Positions 11,028 to 21,300 of a stretch of 64,000 nt of DNA are shown in pieces. The position numbers and the translations under genes were made by a program. The stretch covers positions 135,830,015-135,894,014 of the forward strand of contig OW386289.2 of assembly GCA_936432065.2 (NCBI GenBank), written 5' to 3'. Every line of letters begins with the position of its first letter. The stretch's first letter is position 1. Under the pieces are notes generated by a model that worked only from the letters and a program-made list of their open reading frames with translations, was not told the origin of the DNA and ran no database searches. The stretch is from Rutpela maculata. Its lineage: Eukaryota; Arthropoda; Insecta; Coleoptera; Cerambycidae.

Positions 11028-12426
11028 ACAAAAGCTTCCGAGAGGTTAAACTTAAAGTTAATCATTCAATCGAGAAAATACAGGAATTCAAATAGCATTT
11101 ACTGAGGTAATTCAAATTACAGGAAATATGTGTGCAAGAACCTATCTAATATTTGTAGGAATCTGCCTACCAAATAAGACATGGGCAGACGCCTTCTTTA
11201 GAGGATGTGTATCTCAACCACTATACAATAGAGAGTGTGTAGTAGCAATCGATAAAAAGGTTCACAAGTTTCTAGAAGCATACGAGAGACTTTGACTATC
11301 ATTCACAAGAACTTGTCACCTGAAAAATGTGCTTTAAGGCAGTATGTAAGTCACACGAGTTTTTCCTGCTCCCTGCACGTAACCTATACTGCCCTCCTTA
11401 TTAAAAGAGTCCTATCTGACATTCAAGGATAATGCAACTAGGATGCTAACAGTTGTAAATATGTGAGGCGGAAAGCAAAAAGGGACCTCTTGTCGGCAAT
11501 TTCTGATTTTTAGTTATTGATATTAAATGAATTAAGCTCTAATTCTGAACAATTTGGTGCAAAAATCATGTCTCTATAATTTTTTTTGTTTAAGTTACTA
11601 GTGCGTTTATGAAAAGGGACCTCTTGTTGGTCCCATGTTATTTCTCCATAAGCGACAAGAGGCACCTGTTCCAGGGCTGAACATTGACTGCTTTATCGAT
11701 TATTTTAAGTGTTTCATCCAATTACATCGGTTTTGTAATCGATTAAAACTTGCAAAGGATAATAAATCGCAAAAATACGAAAATCGATAATTTTGACCCA
11801 AACCACTAATTTCGACTGTACTGAAGAAATTCTTTGTTTAAGAGCTACAGACAAAAGAACAATGCTACTTTTTTATCTTTTGATTTTTTTTTAAAGTGAT
11901 ATATTTCGTATTAATATTTATATATTATTATATTATTTATATTAAGAATTTTCTGGGAAAATATCAAGAATAATAAAATGTTCAAAATCAATTTTCTCAA
12001 CTTTCCTATCTCTTGATATATTTTCGAACAATGCTTCATTTACGAGTTGTATTGCAAATAGAGCGAAAAATGGCAAAAAATTGAAAAAATTTTAAAGTAT
12101 GTTGCCCCACCTGTTACGCGTGCGGATAGTAGGTATGGCATATGTTTGTGGACATCCCAAACTATACTTTAAAAAAATAAGATTGCAGGTAAACGACATT
12201 TCGCCGTTGAGTAAAGAGTCCTAGTCACTCTTCACTCATAGTCACTCTTCACTCAACGATTTCGCACAAAAAACTATCCCGACTGGTCTATTATTAGATA
12301 TAAAAAATAGAAAACTTTTAAAAGGATAATGGTATTGCAGGAGAGTAAATTAAACAATATTAATGAATGGAAATAATGCATTTAGTACAAAATAGAGCAC
12401 ATACTTAATAAATAAATCGCCTTAAA
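11028..12426. other. No supported gene; short local repeats
   Basis: No credible reading frame. A TAGTCACTCTTCACTCA unit occurs twice in tandem at about 12222-12257, bounded by CGTTGAGTAAAGAGT and ACTCTTCACTCAACG, which makes a short palindrome. Confidence 0.45.
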
Positions 12427-14010
12427 TTAAGAATTTTCGTCTAAAAATGTCTGTAACAATGCACTTGTTAGTGGAATTAATAAATACTCAGTACCGTCAA
12501 CAGACCTCTTCAGTTTTATCATTTTATGATCCACAAATTCAGTCAACTGTGCCCTTAAAGCCAAATCAGAACTGACTATAAAAGATTCTCTGCAAGACAT
12601 ATATAAATCTTTAAATGCTAAACCTTGATAATATTGATTTTTAGCATTTTCTAGTTGATACTTCACAATAATAATATAAATGCTTTTTGAATTTGCTGTA
12701 AGAGAAAGAAATACATTTCTCAAAGATGACAATGCTAAGGCTCCGGTTTGTTGTACCATCATTGAACGTTCAAAAGATGTCTCTTCTGTATAAGGTAAAA
12801 AAGATGTTACGTCCCACCAAATATAATTGAATTTGCTTAATTTATTGTGGTCCCAAATCAGAGGAGCATTAATATGATCTATAGATGCTAACAGATGAAT
12901 ATTTCTTTCTGCCGCTAATCTAGCTAAAATATTTTGTGATTTAATATTTCTAATTGTTTCACCTTCTATATTATGAATTATTATATATAAATGCGTCTCG
13001 GGTATGTTTTTAAATTGTTGAATTATTAAATCACAAGCCTCATTAAGATTTCCTGGATTTTCTTGTAATTCTAGGAGATCTACAATAATTCCATCCAAGA
13101 TATTTTTAACTGATAATGTAGGAAAAAAGCCATTGACTACAATTACTGGCAAATCCTTTAAGTATTCCTTACGGAAACTGTTAAGAATGTTTCTTTTAGA
13201 TCCAAGGCCGTACAGAAGAATATTGAAGTTTTCGTTCAAAAGATAGAGCCACTTTTTAAAGAAGCTCTCATTAATCTCCGATAACCGCTTCATTGCCTTT
13301 TTATGTTCCTTTGATAACTTCATATTTTGTAACAGTTTTTGTAATTGATATTGAGGTAATCTTGGTGTATCCAACTTATCTAGTGTATTATTAGATGTGA
13401 GAATTTTCTTTGATGCAGAGTTTGCAAAATATTCATCAGATTTTATAGTATATTTCCCCTTACTTCTTGCCTTAGTTGGTTGAAGTTTTGATTCCAAATA
13501 TTTTACTTTATTTTCTTTAGAGTTTCCTTTCTCCTCTCCATCTGATTGGTCATCACTACTTTGGGAAAGCGTGCTGTCCATACTTTCTAATTCATCGCTA
13601 CTACTACTTGAATGTGAAGACATCTCATATTCACTCTCGCTTCCATTATCTTCTATTAATTTTTCTATTTTGCTTTTAGTTCTATGACGAACAGAATAAG
13701 GAGTCTGTTGATGGCTTACTTCTGCTACTTTTTGTGCAAGAGCATCACGCTGTTTTCTTGTATTAAATTTGAAAATTTCGTTCCCATGTACAACTTCATT
13801 ATCATGAAGGAGCTTGGGTTTTTCAACATCTACATCCAAATATTCTTCTTCATCAATAAAATAATGAGTTTCCTCATCGCTGCTAATTGGTTGAACGAAA
13901 CCAGAGTTTTTTAATTTTGATATAAAGAGAGATTCTAAGGCTTTGAGACTAGGTTTCAGTGGACGTGTTGTCTTACGAAGTGGACGTGGACTGGTTGAAC
14001 TTGATGCCAT
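12427..14010 (-). CDS. ORC2: Origin recognition complex subunit 2
   Basis: ORC2 is a subunit of the nuclear origin recognition complex, which binds replication origins and helps load the MCM helicase. The 527-residue frame is open from ATG 14008-14010 to the stop at 12427, with no intron. Residues 1-200 are low-complexity, with serine- and acid-rich tracts (SSSSSDELES), the usual disordered ORC2 N-terminus. From about residue 230 the conserved AAA+-like core is visible: LYGLGSKRN (266-274), VNGFFPTLS (292-300), HNIEGE (346-351), ASIDHINAPLIWD (375-387) and WWDVTSFLPY (398-407). FIVSSDLALRAQLTEFVDHK (477-496) lies in the C-terminal winged-helix part. Length fits metazoan ORC2. The absence of introns is notable beside two heavily split neighbours, but the frame is undamaged and no poly(A) tail was seen. 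Confidence 0.96.
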   Translation of the reverse strand: MASSSTSPRPLRKTTRPLKPSLKALESLFISKLKNSGFVQPISSDEETHYFIDEEEYLDVDVEKPKLLHDNEVVHGNEIFKFNTRKQRDALAQKVAEVSHQQTPYSVRHRTKSKIEKLIEDNGSESEYEMSSHSSSSSDELESMDSTLSQSSDDQSDGEEKGNSKENKVKYLESKLQPTKARSKGKYTIKSDEYFANSASKKILTSNNTLDKLDTPRLPQYQLQKLLQNMKLSKEHKKAMKRLSEINESFFKKWLYLLNENFNILLYGLGSKRNILNSFRKEYLKDLPVIVVNGFFPTLSVKNILDGIIVDLLELQENPGNLNEACDLIIQQFKNIPETHLYIIIHNIEGETIRNIKSQNILARLAAERNIHLLASIDHINAPLIWDHNKLSKFNYIWWDVTSFLPYTEETSFERSMMVQQTGALALSSLRNVFLSLTANSKSIYIIIVKYQLENAKNQYYQGLAFKDLYMSCRESFIVSSDLALRAQLTEFVDHKMIKLKRSVDGTEYLLIPLTSALLQTFLDENS

Positions 14011-15207
14011 TTTACGTTTGACAAATTAAATATGAAGTATTATTACATTATTAAACAGAACAGTATGTGGATTCAAAAACATTTTAGTTAGGTTAGAGTC
14101 ATAGATAAGTTAAATTTGAGAATGACTTTCCCGCCAACAGCAAGTTTCTGTGGCAAGAGTTTTCAATTCATCCTGATATATCACGGGTTGATCTTCGTCA
14201 TGGAGAAACAAGTTTTCTCTGGAGTTAATTTTGCCGCTTCCTAATTAAATGTGAACATTAAACTTCAAAATTGAAAGGAAAGAGTTCGGAACAGTTTTTT
14301 TTATTATTGAAATAACTCTGGCCATACTTCATCAACTTATAATCTTTGATGTATGCTCCACTTCTAGAGATGAGTTGCTATTTAACAACCTGTTATTTTA
14401 TAACTGTTATTTGTAAATAGCATTAACAGACTGTTATTTCCGTTCGAAAATAACAGATAAGCAGCAGCGACAGCAGCATGGTGTATAAAATAACGTCTCT
14501 AAAATAACATTTGCAAACTGCGCGCTGCGGTATGCGCATGCTAGCACTTCTCATCGATCTGTTATTTTGAAACTGTTATTTCAAAATAGCAGTAGCAGTT
14601 GAAACAGTTATTAAAAAATAACTGCTTTTACCCATCACTATCCACTTCTTCGATTCGGGGGTTCTAAAGTTCTCGTCGTGTGGTTTATTTTGAGTCAATT
14701 TTAAGCGATCTACCGCTAATTACTCTGTTTATGCCCTTGGTCTTGTCCCTTATTTTAGAATGATAAAAATAAACATTCGTAAAATTAGTGGACACTATTA
14801 TAGTACTGTAGATGTTGGGTTAGAATAAGAATAACTTTTACACAATAACCACGAATGCAACATCTCCGATGTTGGGTAAATACCGGTTATAACTCTTCAA
14901 AACAATGACATCTTCAGCCCTTATCTATTTATTACCGGTGTCGCTTGGATGCTTTGGTAAATACTATTATTTACCGGTAGATCGCTTGAAATTGACTTTG
15001 GACACAGAAGACATTTGTGTCTTCTGTGGTTTGGAAGTTTGAATCTGTGGTTTGAAGTTCTATTTTGATAACATAACCTCAAAACGTAAACAAATGACGT
15101 TAGATTTTGTTTTCTTTTCGTAGACTTTTAAGTCTATGTTTCTTTTAGTTTTATTTACGTAATTTTTTCTTTTTATTAATTACTCTTTGATTGAATGAAA
15201 TATAACA
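14011..15207. promoter_or_regulatory. Divergent intergenic region, ORC2 and THAP gene
   Basis: The two genes are transcribed away from each other, so this 1.2 kb must hold both promoters. No clear TATA box can be assigned. Visible landmarks are GTTAGGTTAG close to the ORC2 start (about 14087), a hAT-like MITE at 14365-14640, a perfect 11-bp hairpin CACAGAAGACA/TGTCTTCTGTG at 15002-15027, and three ACCGGT-containing words between 14890 and 14985. The regulatory role is inferred from position only. Confidence 0.5.
14365..14640. mobile_element. hAT-like MITE, 276 bp, perfect 8-bp TSD
   Basis: The ends are TAGAGATGAGT and, inverted, TAGTGATGGGT. Direct copies of TCCACTTC flank the element at 14357-14364 and 14641-14648, giving the 8-bp target duplication expected of hAT transposition. 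The interior is packed with inverted CTGTTATTT/AAATAACAG words, typical of subterminal transposase-binding repeats. No coding sequence. It lies in the ORC2/THAP promoter interval. Confidence 0.9.
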
Positions 15208-15320
15208 ATGAATAAAAAAGGTGGAACTGTGTGTTCAGCTCCTGGTTGCGCTAGCAGGACATCACAAAGGACAATGATCAAAGATTTGCGTTTTTTTAGA
15301 TTTCCGAAAGATCCTGAGTG
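15208..15320 (+). CDS. THAP gene exon 1
   Basis: Starts at ATG 15208 and ends at donor GTATGT after two bases of a tryptophan codon. It encodes the first zinc-ligand pair: CSAPGC at residues 9-14, followed by RFFRFPKDPE. Confidence 0.85.
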
Positions 15321-18300
15321 GTATGTTATGATTTGTCAAATTGTTTAATTATGTTTTCTACAAGTGTAATATTAATAATATAAAATAATTATTTTCCTAA
15401 AGTTACCATTGCATGAGATTGAGTTTATCTATTTAAATATTTCAGGTCAAAAGTTTGGTTAAATGCATGTAACAGACGAGACCTTTTGGACAAGCCGTCA
15501 ACTGCATTATATAAAAATTACCGTTTGTGTTCACTTCATTTTGAAGAGAAAACGTATGCAAATGATTTGAGAAACAGGTTGTTACCCACGGCAACTCCCA
15601 CTATCTTTCCTTACATTAAATCTTTAAAGAGAAAGAATACCAAGAAAAAGATGTGTGGGGAACTTGCTGGGAAAATAAATAGTCTGTCAAGTAAGTTTTG
15701 CTATTTCACTAAATAGATATAAAACTATGGATACGTGTTATAAAGAATAATAAGTTTTATATTAGTTTGTTATATTAACACGTTCACCGCCGATGACTCA
15801 ACTGTGGAGTCACGACAGTCTACATCAGTGGCCGATGACTCAGCTGTTGGGTCAAGTGCATCTACTTACTACATTTGTCAGTTTTGCTTCTGTTTTATTT
15901 CAACAAAAATTTAACTCAATTGTACGACTGAAATATTGAGTCATCGACCTATTCTTGATGAAACGGACCTTAGAGGCCAGTGACTTGACCCTCGAGTCAT
16001 GGTGAATTTGTGCCTAAAAACTTAACAAAACAATTAATAATTATGTAAGGGGCTCTAAGAAACGCTTTTTGTATATGATTTTCGAACAATATATTTTGGC
16101 CTTTCGAAAAGATCCTAAATTTCTATTGGCAGTGAACGTGTTAATATTTGTATATTTTTTTCCAGCTGCGACGTTTAGCAATAATAGTTCACCAAGAGAC
16201 AAAGAAATAATGCATTCCGAAATAGGTAAGTTACCCCTAAACTTTTGAAATGCAGGCAATATTAGATATTTATATATTGTTTATCTATTACAATTACGAA
16301 CATTATTTTCTGATTTTAATGTAATATTAATACTGCTCTGATGTAAATATCACATCAGGCAAAAATGTGCATAAATTCATTTGATAGTAAATTTACACTT
16401 ATATATGGGGTGTCCCACTTAACACTCCCGGCACCATTTTCTCGATAACCAAAAGCGATATTTGAATTCTGTAGAAGGTATCCACTAGAATATATAAATA
16501 ACTTCAGTTTTGAGTAAAAATGTTCTTTCTACAAATCAAGGTATAGAAGAAAAGAAATTGTTCAATCCTAGGAACGATGAAATGAGGTGCATAAGATGGA
16601 GAATTATATTTTAAGCAACTTTTTTAATACGAACAATTTTCGAAAAGTCACTGGTTTTCGAGATAATTGAATTTCAATGTAATTTTTCAAGTAGCAAAAA
16701 TCACATTTTCTTTTCATATATCTACAATTTACAGCGTAAAATTTAGTCAAACATACAACATAAACATGACGCAAAAATTAGACAATACACAATAAACAGG
16801 AATGTCAAAATCTTTAATTCTCAAATAGCAGTTGCAGCCCCACCTTTGTTTTACTTGAAGAAAGTTATTTTGTGTTTTGAAATAAATGTAAATCTGCCTG
16901 ATTCACTATGTCCCAAATGTCCCAAGGGACTTGTCTAAAATGTATTTTAAAAAAGTTAACGACGATTTTTATATTTACAAAAATTATATTAAAGTTCAAA
17001 TATCTCGAGTACTAGCGATTTTTCGAAAATTGTTCGTATCAGAATTTAATGTCACATCACTTGCACCTCATTTCAGCGTTCCTAGGATTAAATAATTTCT
17101 TTGTGTCGCAACGCCATCTATACCTCAATTTGTAAAATGACTGATGCCATTTATATATTCTAGTGAACACCTTTTACAGAATTCAAATATCTCTGTTATT
17201 CATCAAGAAACTGGCAACGGGAGTTTTAAGTGCGACACCCTCTATGTTATATGAATTATGTTTCTCCACTACTGATTATGTGAGTACTGTACTGTGAAGG
17301 GGTTGTTTAAATGTTTAAACAATAACACAAGTTTAAGCAAAACCAAGTATAAAATGCTTCATGACAAGTTGTTATATCAGTAACGTAAACCATATGTCAT
17401 CATAATCAAGTACATCTCTGGCATATTAGACAAATCTGCTTTTAAATAGTCGTAAACGCAACTTCGAAACAGACTTTCGGATTGTATGACGTCAGCACTT
17501 CGAGTACTTTGGTTCAATTTCAAAGCAGTATATTTCTGAAACTACTTATCGAATCGACCTCAAATTTTCAGTGTTATAATAATTATTCAAAGATTACTTC
17601 ACATCAATGTACTAAAAAGTGAAATATGACATTTAACTAAATGACCCCATTGAAGGAGCCCTTGGAACTGTCAAGAAGGGCCATGACCGGAGTCTACAAC
17701 AACTGCCTGGTCAACCGAGCGCATAAGAAGTACAGAACATTGCACTCTTGGGAACAGCACATATTTTAAGATAAGTCTTGGAGTACGAGTCTCTGTGATC
17801 TCTTTTTGGGATCTGGACTCTAAGCTGTTGGAGCAGGTATCAACAACGTCGTCGAAATGGCCCGATAACCTGGAACGGGCTCCAATTGAGCTGAATCTCA
17901 AATGAGCTCAAGGGACTGGTGAATGGTTTTCACCTACGGCTGAGAAAGAAAATCATTATTACTATTATTAAACCATTCCTCTGACAATAAGACTGGCAAT
18001 ATTTATCATTTCAGGATATGTTTGGCCCATAAACAGCAAATTACTGTCATTGGCATAGTTAACTATGGTCATATTTAATTGCTTTAAAAGTAAAAAGTCA
18101 TTGATCAATATGATAAATAATAATGGACCGAGGATGCTGCCCAAAGAAATATCCAGAGCAAACGACTGCACATAGTTGCCTGTTAAAATTTTTACAGCAT
18201 GTTTTCTGTCATTTAAATATGATTTAAACGATTTTAAAGCTTGGCCATGAATACCATAATGATTCAATTTAATTAAGAGAATAGAAAAATCAATGCAGTC

Positions 18301-21300
18301 AAATGCCCTGGATAAGTCCAGAAAAATTTCGCTGAAATTTCTCCTGTCCAAAGAAAAATAGATATCCGTAGTTAATTCAAATAATGCAGGTTCTATGCTT
18401 TTGCATTTTGTGAAGCTGCAACTGAAACTGCGGAACATATACTTTGTGAATGCAAGATACTAATCTGCATTAGGCCTAGAACAGGCGGAATTAACGCCCG
18501 AAGACAGGGAAATTACCTCCCAGGAAAATCGCAAGCTTTGCAGAAAGTCTTGGAATCCTAGGCAATAACTCGTTGCAGGGTAATTCACAAAAGACCTTTT
18601 AGGTTGAAGTAAAGAAAGGCCAACCCATGGTCAAGCACCCCTTAAACCATCTACAATCTACAAATGCTTTTGTCTCCCAAAAAACAATGCTAGGAATTGC
18701 TGAAAAGATCATGATTTAAAAAAAATTTTACTACTCTAATATAGACCACCATTTCAAATAATTTAGAAAGGTCACTGAGCAAGCTAATCGGGCGATAATT
18801 CACGAAGAGATCAAAATTACCTTTTTTGAAAAGAGGTTTGATAATGGCATATTTCAGGTTGCTAGGATACACTCCATTAGCCAGAGATGCATCGACAATA
18901 TTATGACATAGGGAGTTACAATAAAATCGAAGCGCTTTTTTAAAAGAAATACTGAAATTTCATCATAACCAGAATATTTTTATTTTCCATTTTGTTTATG
19001 ATACTTATAAGTTCCTCACAAGTTACTGGTTTGAAAGAAATTGAAATTGGAATAATAATAATAATAAATGTTCTTTATTGGTTAAAAAACACCAAATAGC
19101 CATCGACCTAAGTCCTTCAGCCAGTACAAATTTTTACAAAATATGTATATATATCTGTCATATTATGTAAGTAGTGGAGAAATGTAATTCATAATACATT
19201 AAATAATATTTACAATACATATATATGTAAAAAAAAAAATGTGAATACTAAATTTAAAACTGAGATATTTAACATTATTTGTTAGTCGTTGTCTTGAGCC
19301 ATACTGAATAAAATTTCGTAGAGTGATTGCTCTGGGAATTTGGATCTAGATGTTCTTTCTTTTCTACTGATAAGCAATGGTTATATAATTTGTAAGTTAT
19401 GTGGTTGCTTAGCAAATTTTCTTGACAATTTGGGTAGTGTGTCATCAATAGGCATAATTTTTGTTTTTGCGTAGAAAGATGCATGATACATGGGATTAGT
19501 AGGATGACGAATTTTGGTTACAGCTCGCAGAGATGAAATTTCAGCAACTTTGATGTTCTTCAATGCAGGATTTCTACAGTTCAGAAATAGTGTATTACCA
19601 TATTCCAGAATGGGTCTGCAGACGGTCGTGTAAATCTTGGAAGCAGTGCGGAGATTTATACCTTTGTTTTTGTAGGTTAAGAATCTAAAATATTTCGCTC
19701 TTGAAATACTTCTTCGTTTCATCATTTTGGTATGGAGGTTTAAGTTTAATTTATTGTTTAGTTGAGAACCAAGATATTTGGCATTAGGTACCGGACAAAT
19801 TTGATGGTTGTTAATGGTTAAGGTTGGTGAGGAAATGGAAGGAGTATGGTTAAAGATTAATAGTTGAGATTTCCCAAGTAGCACAATTAATTCCTCAAGA
19901 TATCCCGAGGATAAAAATTTAGGAATTAGTAAATATCTTCTAGAGGTCTGTAAGGATTCCCTAAGATGGGCAAATGTCAGCATATCAGTATTAAATAGTA
20001 CCTCCCATGGTAATCGAAAAAAGCTATTAGTATAGAATCCTGTGAGCAGCCTTTTGCATACCTATAGAATTCCCATAGTAATCTTTAGGATATCTTATCG
20101 CTTGCCAATATAAATGGTCCCGAGGACATCGTTATAGAATTTCTATTAGATGTACCGCATCAATCCTGCAAACAGATTTAATTCCTGTAGTAATCTTTCG
20201 GGTATTTTATCGCTTACCAATATAAACGGTACTGACGAACATCCTTATAGGATTTCTATTAGATGTACCATCCATCACACACCTTTTATTATTATTTATT
20301 GCCAGCGGCAGCTGGTGAAATTTTGGTTAGTCAAAATCTCAGTATTGAGACATCAGGCCCAAATCAAACGAAAGATTAAAGATCGTTATAAGATCCATCC
20401 AAATAAATTGATGATCCCTGTGAGTATTTGATCGTCGCAGTTATGTTATTAATGTTTTATAAATTCATGAGTATACGATAATGCATGACTGATTATCGTC
20501 AGTAGTTTGTACGTGGCGTCATCTAGAAATAATTTCTGTAACAAACTAAGTGGTAAGCAAGCAAATTTTATGCATTAAAAGAATTTCTTCTTGCGATTTC
20601 TATAGGTGTTCTATTAGCGATAATAATCATATTTCCATTTTAATACTTTATTTGATCTCTGTAATACATAGCAAATTGAGCTGTATGGTAATTCCCTTTT
20701 AGAACTTCTAGAAGATATGTCTACAAGTATTCTGTTAAGGAAAATAATACTATATCCCTTTTAATACTTTATTTGATTTCTATAATACATAGAAAATTGA
20801 GCTGTATGGTAATTCCCTTTTAGAACTTCTAGTAGATGTCTGTGGGTTAACAAAAGTTGAAATTCCTATATAATGCCCAGTTTACATTTCCCCAGTGCAT
20901 AAAAGTTGAGCACATATAAATATTTCTCATTTTGATTTCGGAAGGATTTCTAGAGTACATAAATACAAGATATCCTCGCGGGCAGTAAATAGAACTTCTT
21001 AAAGATATCTTAAAGAATTCTGTGCTGCTTGGGTTGGTATGGTTGGTTCATGCATTTAGTAACCGAATTGTCATGTACAATAAGAACTGTATAGTCTGCA
21101 AACTGCAGGAGTTTCTGCTTGTTGTTATATTTGAGGCGATGTCATAACAGTAGATGTTATATAAGAGAGGTGATAGGGAACTCCTTGTTCAGTAGAAAAT
21201 TCATCTGATAAGGACTCATTGATTTTTACGCATAATTTTCTGGAGAGCAAGTATTCTTTAATGATATATAAATTAGGTAGTCAGGAACTTCTAATTCTTT

